From contig CM023539.1 in assembly GCA_013350335.1 (NCBI GenBank), positions 23,119,043 to 23,183,042 of the forward strand: a stretch of 64,000 nucleotides of DNA, written 5' to 3'. Source of the stretch: Chimonanthus salicifolius (Eukaryota; Streptophyta; Magnoliopsida; Laurales; Calycanthaceae). Of the stretch, positions 11,346 through 25,700 are shown one piece after another (position 1 is the stretch's first letter; each line of letters opens with the position of its first letter). Both the position numbers and the translations under genes were made by a program. The notes beneath the pieces were generated by a model that worked only from the letters and a program-made list of their open reading frames with translations, did no database searches and was not told the DNA's origin.

Positions 11346-14300
11346 CTGACAAAGGAATATTCAAGAGAAACTGAGATCCACAGGAATAAATAAGTCCACG
11401 ATGATTTCTGATACTTTTGTGCCTAACAAGTGAAGACGACATTGGACAAACCAAAAAAACAGTGAGAATAAGATGGGAAAAAATGAAATAGGTAAATAAG
11501 GTAACTGTAGAAAGTAATATTGGAGAATGTAAAAATAATAATGAAAAGAGAAGAATGATGGAAGAAAGGAATTTCTCTCTTTGAATGTATTGTATCGTCC
11601 CTTGAAGTAAAAAGTACACATGTATATATGGATTACAAGGAGCCAATTAAGGCAACAGAAAAGGAAAGAATACATTACAAATCAATTACATTAATGACAT
11701 CTTTAAGTCAACCTTTGAATTTAAGACATGTGAAAAATATGACAACAGTACTAGCATGGCAAATTTCTTTCCAAGAAAACTAGGTTTAAAGCTAGTGAGA
11801 GTATTAGATTCTGAGAATACAACATAATATGGTGAATAACAAAACAAGACATGCATAACTACATCCACAACTGTTAGTACATCTATCTTATGAGGCAAGC
11901 AAACCCTTATCAAGGTAAGGTTTAAAATTCAAAGAATTTGATAATTTCAATGAATGGGTCCAACCATAATGGGCCCACTTGTTAGAAATTGCATGGCTTC
12001 ATATCCATATAGGTCCAACTTCTTGGGGGAATTACTAGTGTTGGTCATAGACATCCTCTAGAGCACAAGTACAAATGCATAAATTTTGAGTCCTACATTA
12101 GATGGCGTAGAATGATTTGTTTTTTTTTAAAACTAACTTCATTAATCAAAAACAAAACAAAGGATACAAGAAAGACCAAAAAAGGCAGGCCAAAAGGAAC
12201 CCACCACACAGAAAAAACCGCAAAAAACCCCTCCTAACACATTACAAGAATTTATTTACAATTTCCGAGGATAAAGACAACCCTGACATGCCACCTCATC
12301 AGCAGTTGAGTAGCTGACAGAGGAACCCAAGCAATCTTAAAATCATATGTCGCAACTTTATCTAAGAACATTCATGGACATAAAGATCCCAACTCCCACC
12401 CCCACAACTGCCTTAGAATCACCTTCCACTGAACTCCCTTGAACCCCTAACTCTTCCAGCTCCAAAATGCCTCGCCATAAAGCAAACAATTCCACCTCAA
12501 TTACCGAGCCATTAATAAGAGGACCAGCAAAGGAAAGCATTGTAGACCCCACATCGTTACAAATGACCCCACCATAACCTGCAAGCCCAATCTCCCGCAT
12601 ACAGCTGCCGTCAAAATTGACTTTGAGAAACCCAACTGGAGGAGGAGACCAAGAAACTTGAGGCCTAGAATCCAAATGTTGCCTAACAGAACCCACTGAA
12701 GCCCAATTCCTGCATAGGTCCAAAACAGATAGACTCCAAAACTCCATTGACCCAACCAACCACCAAGCCACTCAAACTTAATAGCATCAAGAAGATTCAC
12801 AACAGAGCATTCCTTGCCTAGAAAAATCTTTTTATTTCTTTCTAACCAAATAGACAAAACAATTCTCAGCATTGTCGCTTTCCAAAGACTACGACGAAAA
12901 GAGATGCCAGTCATCACCACCTCTTCATTAAATAACTCACTCCATGTTTGGGGAAGACAAAAACAAATACCCAACAACTGAAAAAAGTGCATCCAAATCT
13001 GATGAGAGTACCGACAATGAATCAACAAATGATTTACTGATTCAGCATCAGCTAAGCACTGTGGGCAAGCATTAACAATAACCATCTTCCGTAATCACAA
13101 ATTATCAATAGTCAAAATTTTCTCCAATCCAGCAAGCCACCCAAACACTTTTACCTTAAAAGGAGAAACACCCTCCCAAATTTCCAGATGCACATGTGGA
13201 ACCTCACCTACCCTCATGAGAAGATTGCAAAAAGACTTCACAGAAAAGAAGCCGTGAGGATCTAGCTCCCAAATTCGTTTATCCTTCCCCACACACAACA
13301 AAAACACTATCCAGACAAGTCATTAAAGACATCCAACCTTCCACCATCCAATCCTCCAGCTCCCTCCGAAAGTAAGGACTCCAAACCACCTTACTATTTA
13401 TTATTTCATAACACTCTCTAACAGTTGCTTCTTTATTCGATGCAAGAGAAAAGAGAGCAGGAAAAGCCAAAGCCAAAGGAGTACCCCCGAACCATTTATC
13501 CAACCAAAAGAGAATGTCGTCACCAGAATACACACCATACCGAATGTGTCGACCAAACACCACCGCCATAGTGCAAACTCCCTTCCAAAATCCCTCCTAT
13601 TAGCATTAGCAACCTCCACCCATAACTCTGCAACATAATACTTTATGAGAAAAATATCCTTCCACAAACCTTCAGAAGAATCCTCCAATCTCCAAAACCA
13701 CTTCTCCAACAAAGCACCTTTAAATTGACGAATTGACCGAATCCCGACCACCTTCCTCCTTAGGTTTACATACCTGAGACTAACTAACCCGATGAATTTC
13801 CTCTTTTCTCTATCATGATTCCACAAAAACTGCCGGTGAACCCTTTCCAATTTATCAACCACCGCTACTTAATATAAAGGATACAATGCATATCCAAAGA
13901 CTTAGACTGCATGGGCTTCTATACATTACCATGTGACTTGCCATTTCACTTCAAGACAGAGACCATCAAATGCCTTAAAGGCATGACACACAGAACTAAC
14001 TTCAATCAACAAATCGAATCCAAAATAATCTCTCATGACGTACCCATTTTCAAGGTCAATCATTAATGAGGAAGTTATTAGTATTCCATGTTAAGTTCAA
14101 GCACAGTTGAAGAAAAGTTCATTAAAGTTTATGTAACTCAAGATTGAGGAAAGTGAATAGATGTCCAACCAAGCATCTAACTAAAACAAAGTTCAATCAT
14201 CACAATAAAGAGATGAGCAAGCTAATTCTCTTGTTCATCATTCTTCTTGAGTGAGGCCACCAAGGGTTTCCATTTCATCATAGATGTATTGTAATGCTAG

Positions 14301-17300
14301 CATAGCCAGGCTGACTTTTGAGAGAGAAAAACTAGAATTCATTTGATATAAATGTTGAAAGGCAAAAAAATGCAATGTCTATTCCACCTAGAGCTAATAG
14401 TAGTAACCACACAAAATCATGATCAAATAAATGCACCACAAACCACACCACATTGACCAGTTCAAACTGGAACCAGAACTACTTGCAGTTAAAACTAGAG
14501 AAGAAATTGTAAAATGCCAAAAGAGTAATCAAACTGGCAATTGATCAATTTATTGCACAGGTAGACTAGTTTCCACAAATCCCTCATGATTGACGCTAAA
14601 TTGGCTGGCCTAGATTATTTTTTAAACTAGTTCAACCAATGACAACAAAGGTTGGTCACTGGTTTTGTTTCTTAAATACTGGCTGGCATGCTTAAGTGTC
14701 GTTTGTTTTGTTTTACGTTATGTTCAATGGTTTTTTTTTTTTTGAGTTGAAATACAAAGATGTAATTATGTACAAGAAACTCACCCCCATTCTTCTTTTG
14801 GACAATCTTAGTGTTATGGAAGAGGTTCAGAACTACTAGGAAAGGCATTGGTTTGCTTTCAAGTTTGGCAACCTAAATCCAGTAAGGTTTTTAACCACTT
14901 TTCGAACTGTGCAAGGGAGATATAACCAAAGAGCTCTATGGAAGGGGATGTTCGGCCTCAAAGAAGACCTTAAAAGAGTCTCAGTCCCCTTTAGCTTATG
15001 GGCATGCTTTTGTAAAACAGACAGAAAAGGCAGGTGATGAGTAGACAAGACAGGTTTTTGGTGTCTGCCAAATGAGAAAATATTTCCTTACATCTTCGTA
15101 GTTAAAGTTGTTCAGCCCGATATCAAATCATTACCCTATTCTTCTGGACACTATGGAGGTTGACTTGGGGCCAAAAACATTAGATTTATTAACACCAGGT
15201 TGTATGATGGCATATTCAAGCAATTAATGGAAACTTGGTGGAGTAGCTTCAATGTGGAAGGTTGGGCTGGCTTTGTCTTGGAGACCAAGCTTAAATTACT
15301 CATAATGAAAACCAAAGATTGGCTGAAGGGTAACGGTCGTTCAATTCAAGAGCACAAAGAGGAGGCTTTGAGAGAATTAGAAGAGTGGGAATCGAATGAG
15401 AAGGAATGGCACTTGGTGTCATAGGAAGTGGTTGAGAGGAGGATATGCACAACCAAGCTTTTGGAATGCTTGAGGGAGGAAGTTCTTCAAAGGATAATTT
15501 CATCAAGCGGCTTTGGTTGGGGGATGATAATTCAAAAATGGTGACATGTTGCCAAGAAACATGGGACAGATACGTAAAGGTAATGAAAATTAACTTTATT
15601 TTACTTTTTATATTATATTTTTGTGTTGATTGCATTTAAAGACATCTTTTCCTGTCGTATCTTAAGAAAGTCATTTCCTCTTTATGACCAACTGACCAGT
15701 ATATATGATATAGGTATCTATATTTAGCATAGTCAATTTTCAATTTCTAAGATTAAAATAAATAAAATGAGACCAAAATGCCATACATTCTTTCTTTGCA
15801 GGGCAAGCTATTTTCGAGGAAGAAAATTCAAGTGATGAAAAGGAAGTGGAGGAGTGATCTCAAGAAAATTTAAGGGTGCTTTAGTTTCTAGACTATTACA
15901 TTCTTCAGATAATTGTTTTTTATATTAAATAAAAAAAATAATTTTCTAATTTCAAATTTGTGTCTGTAGTATGTTTATTGACAATAAGTGGACACTATTT
16001 TATTAGTGCTAAATGCTAATAAGCTTATTAAATTTAATGAATTGTTGGTAAGGATGGGAACATGTACATATTTTTCTTATTTAGTTGCAAAATTGGTAAT
16101 CTATTAGATATCAGGATCTTCAGCATCTTTGCCAAACACAAAGATTGTAATCCACCAGAATTTGATAGGATTATGAACGCAGTAGCCAAACGCTAAGATT
16201 TTAATCTATGGTGACATGGGTATATTTTTTTATACTATCCTTTTCAGAATCTCCAATCTTATAATCTTCCGATTTCCAAATCAACCCCAAGTCTAGGAGG
16301 TTGTTGTCCCAACTTGTGGAAAAGGTCAAGTGGAGGTTATCAATGTTAAAATGGACTTATTTATCATTGGGTGGAAGGAAACTCTCATCACATCAGTCTT
16401 GCATATATTTTATGTTTCTTATTGTAGTCGGTGTGGGCAAGAAATTGGAAAAACTACCAGGGATAAACAAGGTTGGAGCTCCCTTGGTGAACCAACCTAG
16501 ATTCAATGTTGGAGTTAGTAGTATAATTTCTTTCCTTACTAGTGACATCAGTTGTAAAGAATCAAAAAGGAAGAGATGCCATTGACTAGAAAAACATTGA
16601 AGTTTCCTTTTTCAAAGCTAACAAAAAATATATGAGAACAATTAATACCATACTATAAAGAAGAAACTCAAAACTAACAAAATAGAATAACTAGCGACAT
16701 GTCAATTGAAAAATGAGATACATAAAAAGAATAAACTTGCTTAATCTTATGAAGTTTAATTGGAACGAACCACCAATTGTACACTCAAATTGTTAATAAA
16801 TGGTGTGGACAATTAAAAAAAATAAAAAATCAAACTTCATTTCAAATAATACATAAAAGAGACAGTTTAAAGTGACTACCAAATGAATCTTGACTGTTTG
16901 TTCATTAAACCGTTGTGATTTGCTTTTACGTTAGCATGCAAATAAATACATAAGAAAATGATCAGGCTGCAGAGCTGATAAAGTGCTCCTACAGTGAGAG
17001 TTCCATGTGGAACCTACCTATGATCACAAGGTTGGGTGGGTTTGAAAGATCTATTTGTGTACCTTTTTTTTAGCGGTAACAAATGATGAATATCTTAATA
17101 AAGAGAAAAAGTACAAATACATAGAAAGGGTCTACAATGCTTAAACCCCAAAGGAAAAAGAAAAAACAATAGTAGTACAGACATATAATAAAAATGACCA
17201 TAAAAATAGAGTCCCATCTCCATCCACAATGGTTTCAATAGAAAAATTATCTCAACCACCAATGTTACAACGTGAAAGCCCCCCTGAACACCAAATCAAT

Positions 17301-18305
17301 TCCCAACTTAACAAAGAAGTCTGCAACCTAATCTACACGAACGAGACCTTGTGGCCCGAAGACAACTCCCTAATCTCCCTTACGACCGTAATCAGTCTCC
17401 AAGGAGACTTTTTCCTTCCCCTCACCCATTTAAGTTTGTTAACTGAATTCCCTTCTATGATAAGTTTACCCTGCCCACTAGAAACCCATAGGTCAAAACT
17501 CTCCTAATAGCTAAAAGTTCAGTCTCATTCTTGTCTCTTATGCCCACTAATTCTGAAAAAACCAGGATTGAATTGTTGCAAGAATCCCGTAGAACCCCTC
17601 CAATTCCGGTCGGTCCCGGTTTTTCCCTAGTTGCCACATCTATTTTGAACTTACAAGAACCTGGGGACGTGGATGCCAGATCTCCTAAGCTTGACCTTTT
17701 CTAGAGTTGCCCCTCATGCAGCCCTCCCATGTGTACCTAATGCTTGCAAAAAATCAGCTTGGTTGAATGTCTCTAGCCACGGGATTGAACTTAGTAAATT
17801 GCACCACTATCTACCGTTGATTTTTAGGTCCTTTGATACCATGACTAGAGTCATTCAATTAAATTGATTTTTTTATAAGCACTATATATACACAAATAGA
17901 TCTTTCAAACCTATTTAATCCCATGGTCAAAGATGGGTTAGAGATGGAGCTCTCGCTGTGAGAGCACTTTATGGAGTCTGTAGTTGATATATAGCTCTTC
18001 CCCATAAACGAGCTTACACCAAATCACTATGCTTTAAGAGTCAAATTGGCACCAAATCGGATATAGATGTAATTCACAGGGACAAGTAGGTGTGAGGCGA
18101 GAATTGGATTCATTAGATCTACTGTGGACCCCACAAATTAACGTTTGTATGAAAGTCTCAATGGGTAAGAACTTTGGCTCAGGTCTCAAGTCTGTGTCCC
18201 ATAGTCAGCCAATGCCCATGGCTTGTAGGGGGCTTTGTGCATCCGGAGTTTCACTCTACACCCTCGTACTCGGGGAGAGGTGAGGGATCTTGGGCTCTCC
18301 GTCAT

Positions 18306-18345
<40 letters not shown>

Positions 18346-18695
18346 AAAATTTTGTTTAAAAGAAAGCTAAATAGAAAAAGCAATATTAAAATTGATTTGG
18401 TGGGTTTGAAAATTTTGACCTATTGTTATCATATTAGTATAAAAAAAATAGGAAAATTCATGTAAAGAACAAGACAAAATAGAAAAAGATATTTTAAGAC
18501 TGGATTTGGTGTATAGGAAGGATTTGGTCCAATTTATCAAATTATTATCTAAAAATAAAGGAAATTAGTGCAAAAAAAAAAAAACTAAAATAGAAAAAAA
18601 AAGGTTTTATGATTGAATTTTGCGAGTTTAAAGAATCTGGCCACATTTATTATGTTAGTATCTAAAAATAGAAAAAAATTGTGAAGTAGGGAAAA

Positions 18696-18741
<46 letters not shown>

Positions 18742-19697
18742 TGCAAAGCATGTGATTACTACAAATAATAGTAAATAAATGATAGTGACTTCACAGTATA
18801 AAAACCAGACTACTATCTTATTGCACTTCCTCTTTGTTTAGCTTGTTTGACATGCTTTATTCATGCATTTTCAATATATTTCGCATATATTGGTGCAAGT
18901 AAAGATCACTTACAAGTCCCTTGAACCATTTACTTCGATCCTGCAAACAAACACAAAAGAATGGGGAGAAATTACAAGTTAGCATTGTTGTTATGGACAT
19001 CTAGATCAAAGGTCAAGAATTTTTAATCCAATTTACATGGTATTTCTTAATATATGGATCAATTCATACATGGTAGTGGTTGATTGTGAGAGCTTTAAAT
19101 TGCTTCCATTATATCTAAGGTAGATGACATGAGTGGGGACATGATGTATGGCTAACTAGGTGCATTCTTTTGTAGGGTGTTGATGGTATCCTTTGAGTAC
19201 AACCCAATTATGTGGAGCCCACAAGGTCACACCTGGGAGCACTTTGTGTAAATTGGAATATGAATTGCACATGTGTTGCCATGCCTTAATGGTTGTGAAA
19301 CTCTTGCACGCCTTCACAGAGATTCATTTGTGAAATTCTTGAATGCCTTTATGGTTGTGAAACTCTTGCATGAAACACTTATTAACACATGGTGGATTGA
19401 GTTATATGAAAGGGCGTATTACACACTTGAGACATCAACCAACATCTCTCTCTCCAAACACCTAAATTCTTAATCCCATTTGCTTTGATCAAGCTAGAGG
19501 TGAAATCCAAAGTGGACTTTGGCTCAACCAAATCTAAAAGGCCGAAGTGTAGTGTATGAAATTTATACTTTTTATATTAGATGGTCATTTCTTTTATCAC
19601 ATCATGATCTATTCATCGAGGATGTAGATCCTATGGGTGGGACGTGTTAATCCCTTAAAAAGCATAAAATACATACCACTAGCAAATAGTAATATCA

Positions 19698-19729
<32 letters not shown>

Positions 19730-22700
19730 CTAGAACATTGATGTTGCCATCTACAAGATATGAATGCAACCTACATCTTCAAAAAACAATTCATGAAAAT
19801 AATTTATCTAAATATAAAAGCAAACACAAAAGACTAAAATCTTGGAGATACAAATTTCAATTGTGTCTAAAAATATTATTTGGATATTTAAGATGTACAT
19901 GGTTCTAAGTGGCAGTTCAATCGTTTTTCCTTGAGAAAATACTCTGTCAGCCCTTTTATCCATTGAGGAAACACTAAGAACAAATTACAACTCCTGACTA
20001 CAAAATCTCAAATTACAAGGTTGGAATTAAAGTCAATTCCAATTTTAAAGTTTTTATGTTCATGGTGGTGCAACTTGTCATGGATGTTGAATTTTAAATT
20101 CACACGGGGTCCAAGGACAGGTTCCTCTTTGTTTGAGTTGGAAAGTGTAGTGCAAGAAGGTTGTAGAATCATAAGGTGCACCAATTGCATTTATATTTTA
20201 TGTTATAAAACTTCAAATGCTCGTAGTAAGGTGGATGGGATTGGAATGTAAAAGATTGGAGGAGCTATTGAGGAAAACTGATACAGAACAAGGGATAGAG
20301 TAACCCTAAATGCCTAATGTGGTTCCCTTAAAATTAAAAGGGGATGAAAATAATGCACCCTAAATCTAAAATGAACTGAAATTAAATTCCAATTAATATA
20401 TGCAATAATATAAATTTGTCACAGATAATCATGCAAGATATCCTTGGAATCTAATGTGTATTTAATGGGAATAATGGGATCCAAAAGGGTAAGGTATTAA
20501 ATGGATTAAATGGGTTAAAGGAAATGTGGGATGTAATGAAATTAATGGACATATGGTTTAAATAAACATATGGACTTTACATGTGTGATAATTAGATGGG
20601 CTTCAATTGAAATAACAGAAGAGAGGGTACAAATGGCGTAAAGAGGGGCTGCGAATGGGATACGGAGCTTAGGCTTACGGAAGCAAAGAAGGAGAAAAGC
20701 GATGGTTGTGTGGCTTAAGTGAAGACCTGCGAAGGCTCGAAGGACCAAAGAAGGGTGGCGGATAGGCAGATCTGGCTTGGGCGACAACAACAGAAGGGAG
20801 TAAAGGGTGCAGCGAGGCTGTATGGGTTAAAGGAAAGAGGCAGCAGCGAGATGGGAGGTGTTGGGGTGAAGGTGAAGACTAGGGAAAGGCAAACAAGGGT
20901 GGCGAGGATTAGGGAAAGGCAAGAGAGAGTCACGAAAGCAAATCTGGGAGGGTTTGGGCATGGATGAAAGTGATAGGGTGGGTTTTAGAGAAGGGTGAAA
21001 CTGGTGAAGGTCGTTTGGGGTAGAGGCGAAACCCAAAAGTTAGGGGAAAAAGGATAGAAAGTAGGGCTGCGTCTGGATGAGAGGTAAATTTTAGAGGGGT
21101 TACCCCGAGTAGGGGTCACCCTTCAGTAAGGGTGACCCTTAAACTGGGATTACCCTTATCTTGTTTGGTAATTGCAGTTGTAAAGTAAAAGTTTACCCTA
21201 AGGGTAAAAAATCTTTTTTGGTAACTACAAGCAAGGGTAACCTGATATATTAATATTTTTTGAAATTTTTTATAAAACAAAATTATTAAATAATATTCGT
21301 GAAGTAAATTCTAATAATATAACTTATAATAATATTATCTACTTTTTATGAATTATTTTTCATAATTATAATTTAAAATGAACACTTGCATTCTAACATT
21401 AAAAAAATAAATAAAGACTTTTTTTTATATTATTATTTTAAATCCCAATAAATGAATAAAAACTATCAACATATCTCTTCACAAAGAAGGGAGCCGCAAC
21501 GAGGCAAATGTTGGTAAGTATTATATGAATTTAATAAAAATATTAATTCTCATAAAATTGTTAATATGTTAGGTTACTCCTGCTTACAGTTGCCCCTACT
21601 CAAGGGTAACCCTGAGGAACCCCTGCAAAATTTACCCCTCATCCAAATGCATCACGTTGAAAATATTGACAAATTTATAAAATAAACATTTAACAAAATA
21701 AATTGCTAATTACCCCAAAAGAGATTACCATAAACCTCAAAACTCTTTCGGAGTTTCGAGACCCTTTCGAAATTTGGACAGAATCACTCCTTAAAAATTA
21801 GACATTTTGACAATTATGTTTCATAAAATTTTATTTTTATTTTTTATATTATATAAATTTAATAAAAAATATTAATTCTTATAAAATTGTTATGTCAGAT
21901 TACCCCTGCTTACAGTTATCCCTACTCAAGGGTAACCCCGTAAAATTTACCCCTCATCCAAATGCATCATGTTGAAAATGTTGACACATTTTTAAAATAA
22001 ACTTCTCAGAGAATAAATTACTAATTACTCCAAAAGAGATTATGATGAACCTCAAACTCTTTCAGAGTTTCGAGTCATCGTCGAAATTTCGATAGAAACA
22101 CCCCTTAAAAATAGGATATTTTGACAATTATGTTTCATAAAATTTTATTTTTATTATTTATATTAGATAGATTTAATAAAAAATATTAATTCTCATAAAA
22201 TTGTTAATATGTCAATTTACCATACTTACAGTTACCCCCACTCAAGGGTAACCCCGGTAAAATTTACCCCTCATCGAAATGCATCATATTGAAAATGTTG
22301 ACACATTTTTAAAATAAATTTCAAACAAAATTAAATTGCTAATTACTTGAAATATATTATTTTTTTAATTATATACTTTTTTTTTTTGAAAAACTTAAAT
22401 TTTATAATATATAATTGATAAAAAGAGGATGGCAAGGGGTATTGAGGGGTAGGGTATTGTGAATACCCCAACCTCCAAAGGGGTATTCGAAAATGGGATG
22501 AGGGGTAAATTTTCAAATTTTTACCCTCACCCCATTGTTACCAAATGAGGGTAACAAGGGGTAATGGGGGGTTACCCCTTCTTACCCCCCATCCAAACGC
22601 AGCCTAGAAAAGGGCTGGGAGGGAAGGAACTGTAGACGAGTTTCTAGAATGTTGTAGTAGCAGGGAGATCAAAGCAAGAAGAAGGAAGAAGAGGAGAGAG

Positions 22701-25700
22701 AGAAGTAAAAGAAAGAGGAGAAGAGAGATAGAGGAAGAAGTAGTAACTGGATGATGGCTTCACGCCCTTGGTTTCTCACCAACACATGCACGGCATAGAG
22801 GTGTGCTCAAAATTTCCAAATCTTAATTCATTCAATCGTATATAAAACTAGCTTACAAGAGAGGGGCTTATATAGTTTCATCTTACCCCAAAAGAGAAAC
22901 TTATATTAAATCTCACAATACCACCTTCACATAGATGGGTGAGACTTATATTAGATAACTTAGGTGGTTATTTATAGGTACTTGAAATTTAAACATAAAT
23001 TAGTTCCCTACAATATAACTAAATACTAATCTTATCAATATTAGGGAAATTGAACCTCAAATCAAGCAAAAAATAAATTCTAGAATACTTATGATTCAGA
23101 AAAAATTATAACATCGGTTAGAAAATCTTACCATTCGATGCACAGTATCAAAAATCTAAAAAATTGACAAAAGAACATCCAAGCATATGAAAGATGCACA
23201 AGAGGATGGAATTCCAAACTCTTGAACAAAAAGTATGGAGTGACTGATCAAGATCTTTACCTACCTAAAAACATAGAGGTAGGAACTAACCCTAACTCGG
23301 TTTCTCTTGTGAATGTTCTCCTAAGTAAGAATCTTCCCAAGTCCAACAACCTAGAAAAAAACTTACCACTCATTAGGGAGAACAAGGATTAGTTGTCTAA
23401 ATTGACAACAAGATAAGGATTTCAATGGTTGCTCCACTCATAGAAGGATTTGAGGTGAAGCAGCCAAAAGATTCAAGTTCCCTTTGTTACAATAAATGAA
23501 AGTTTGGTCTAATAGATGAAGAAGGTTAGATAATGATGGTGGCATCAGGCCCAATGGTCCAATTATTCACATTGGTGGATTCTTTGTGGACCTTGATTAC
23601 GTTGTCAAAAATTAACTTAGCTTCCAAGGCCCAAATTGCGTAAGGTAATCATTAGTGAACTCCATCTAATAAACTTGATCACTTTGTTATCCGAGCCTAA
23701 TTACCAAACAGGCCCGAGTGATCCAATTAAACTTGTAAGCCCAAGTCCATACATTAAACAAGCCAGATTCATATCCAAGCCCACTCTATAAACCCATAAT
23801 GGATCCAATGTCTAAAGCAATGTTGTCAAAATCGTCCGAGTTGCCGACTCGACTCGGATGGTCAATCGAGTCAACTCACTGGTCAACTCGAAAAGTGGTA
23901 TTAATCGGCTGATTTTTTCGGAAATCGCAGATCGTGCGATTCTGAACTCTTCAATCGCACCATCGTGCGATGTCAAAGAAAAGGGAAGAAAAGGGAAAAT
24001 TAGCAAAAAAAGGGGGAAAAAAGAGAGGGAAATTAGGGGAATAGGAAAAGACGTGCATGGCATGGAAGATCGAAAGTATTTGATTGCCTATTAAAGTCTA
24101 AAAACGATTGATAAATACCTGGCCCTCTTACTGTTTCTTTCAAGCAAACAAAAAAACCCTTTTCCTCCATTGCTTCTCCTTCAAGCCGTGGTGTCTCCTT
24201 CAAGCCGTGGTGTCTACCTCTCTCTAGAAGTCCTTCAAGCCTTCAACAGTTCGAGACTTCGGGTTCGAGGTATGCTTCTCTCTTTTCTTCTTTTCCTCTT
24301 CTCGGTTTCCTCTCTGGTTTTTGCATTCCTCTTCTCGGCTTCCTCTCTGGTTTCGCCATCCACTGGTTTCGCTTTCTCCTCTCTGGTTTCGCCATCGTCT
24401 TCTTCTGGGCTTTCTTCTTCTCGGCTACCTACTTCTCCCCTTTTCATCATTTTGTTGTTTCGAAACCAGAGGGGAAGATATTTAGAATTTTAAAGGTAGG
24501 TGAGAGGGTCCTCGTGCGAGGACATCGAGGATGAAGTGGGTGTGTTTTCTTTTTTTTTACGGTGACAATCCTCACACCAGTATAAGCACCAGTATAAGAT
24601 ACAGTCGTATGACTAATGATTTTAATAAAATGTTTAATTTAACAGACCATAGTTGATCAAGCCCATAGCATATTATCAAAATAAATTAATTATTTTTATT
24701 ATATTGACTATAAAAATAAGTTTTAATTGAAAAATATTTATATATTTATTTAAATAAATAGAACTGATAGTGCTTAATTATTAATTGATTATAATATTAT
24801 ATTGACTATAAAAATAAGTTTTAATTGAAAAATATTTATATATTTATTTAAATAAATACAACTGATAGTGCTTAATTATTAATTGATTATAATATTATAT
24901 TGACTATAAAAATAAGTTTTAATTGAAAAATATTTATATATTTACTTAACTAAATAGAACTGATAGTGCTTAATTATTAATTGATTATAATATTATATTG
25001 ACTATAAAAATAAGTTTTAATTGAAAAATATTTATATATTTATTTAAATAAATAGAACTGATAGTGCTTAATTATTAATTGATTATAATATTATATTGAC
25101 TATAAAAATAAGTTTTAATTGAAAAATATTTATATATTTATTTAAATAAATACAACTGATAGTGCTTAATTATTAATTGATTATAATATTATATTGACTA
25201 TAAAAATAAGTTTTAATTGAAAAATATTTATATATTTACTTAACTAAATAGAACTGATAGTGCTTAATTATTAATTGATTATAATATTATATTGACTATA
25301 AAAATAAGTTTTAATTGAAAAATATTTATATATTTACTTAAATAAATAGAACTGATAGTGCTTAATTATTAATTGATTATAATATTATATTGACTATAAA
25401 AATAAGTTTTAATTGAAAAATATTTATATATTTATTTAAATAAATAGAACTGATAGTGCTTAATTATTAATTGACTATAATATTATATTGACTATAAAAA
25501 TAAGTTCTAATTGAAAAATATTTATATATTTATTTAAATAAATAGAACTGATAGTACTCAATTATTAATTGATTATAATATTATATTGACAATAAAAATA
25601 TTTTATTGAATATAGTATTTTTTACTATATTTTAAAATATATTTTATTAAACTAAATCAGTTATTTTAAATCATTAGATTAATAACTAACATACTAAATC

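Larger units (their letters stand above)
20279..22900 (-). mobile_element. Chromovirus-type LTR remnant split by a nested element
   Basis: The low end reads tgatacagaac…gggatagagtaaccctaaatgcc, matching the 3' ends of the LTRs at 6905, 33019 and 49125. The GA-rich block (22674-22740) followed by ggcttcacgccc (22757) matches the U3/R part of the LTR at 35047. The two halves are separated by the insertion 21064-22604. The upper boundary was not found. Confidence 0.6.

Noticed and set aside
14836..15048. 70-codon minus-strand open frame
   Set aside because: No motif and no splice partner in the host-gene frame; probably chance or a decayed LINE.
20542..21036. Overlapping open frames of 70-80 codons on both strands
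   Set aside because: They lie in an LTR remnant, are Pro/Leu/Ser-rich and overlap each other; no family recognised.
22480..22604. The ttaccccc/ggggtaa arms as a regulatory hairpin
   Set aside because: They are the right terminal inverted repeat of the nested element at 21064-22604.
24698..25597. Regular 98-bp periodicity that could suggest a CRISPR array
   Set aside because: Units are contiguous near-identical repeats without variable spacers, in a plant transposon; it is a minisatellite.
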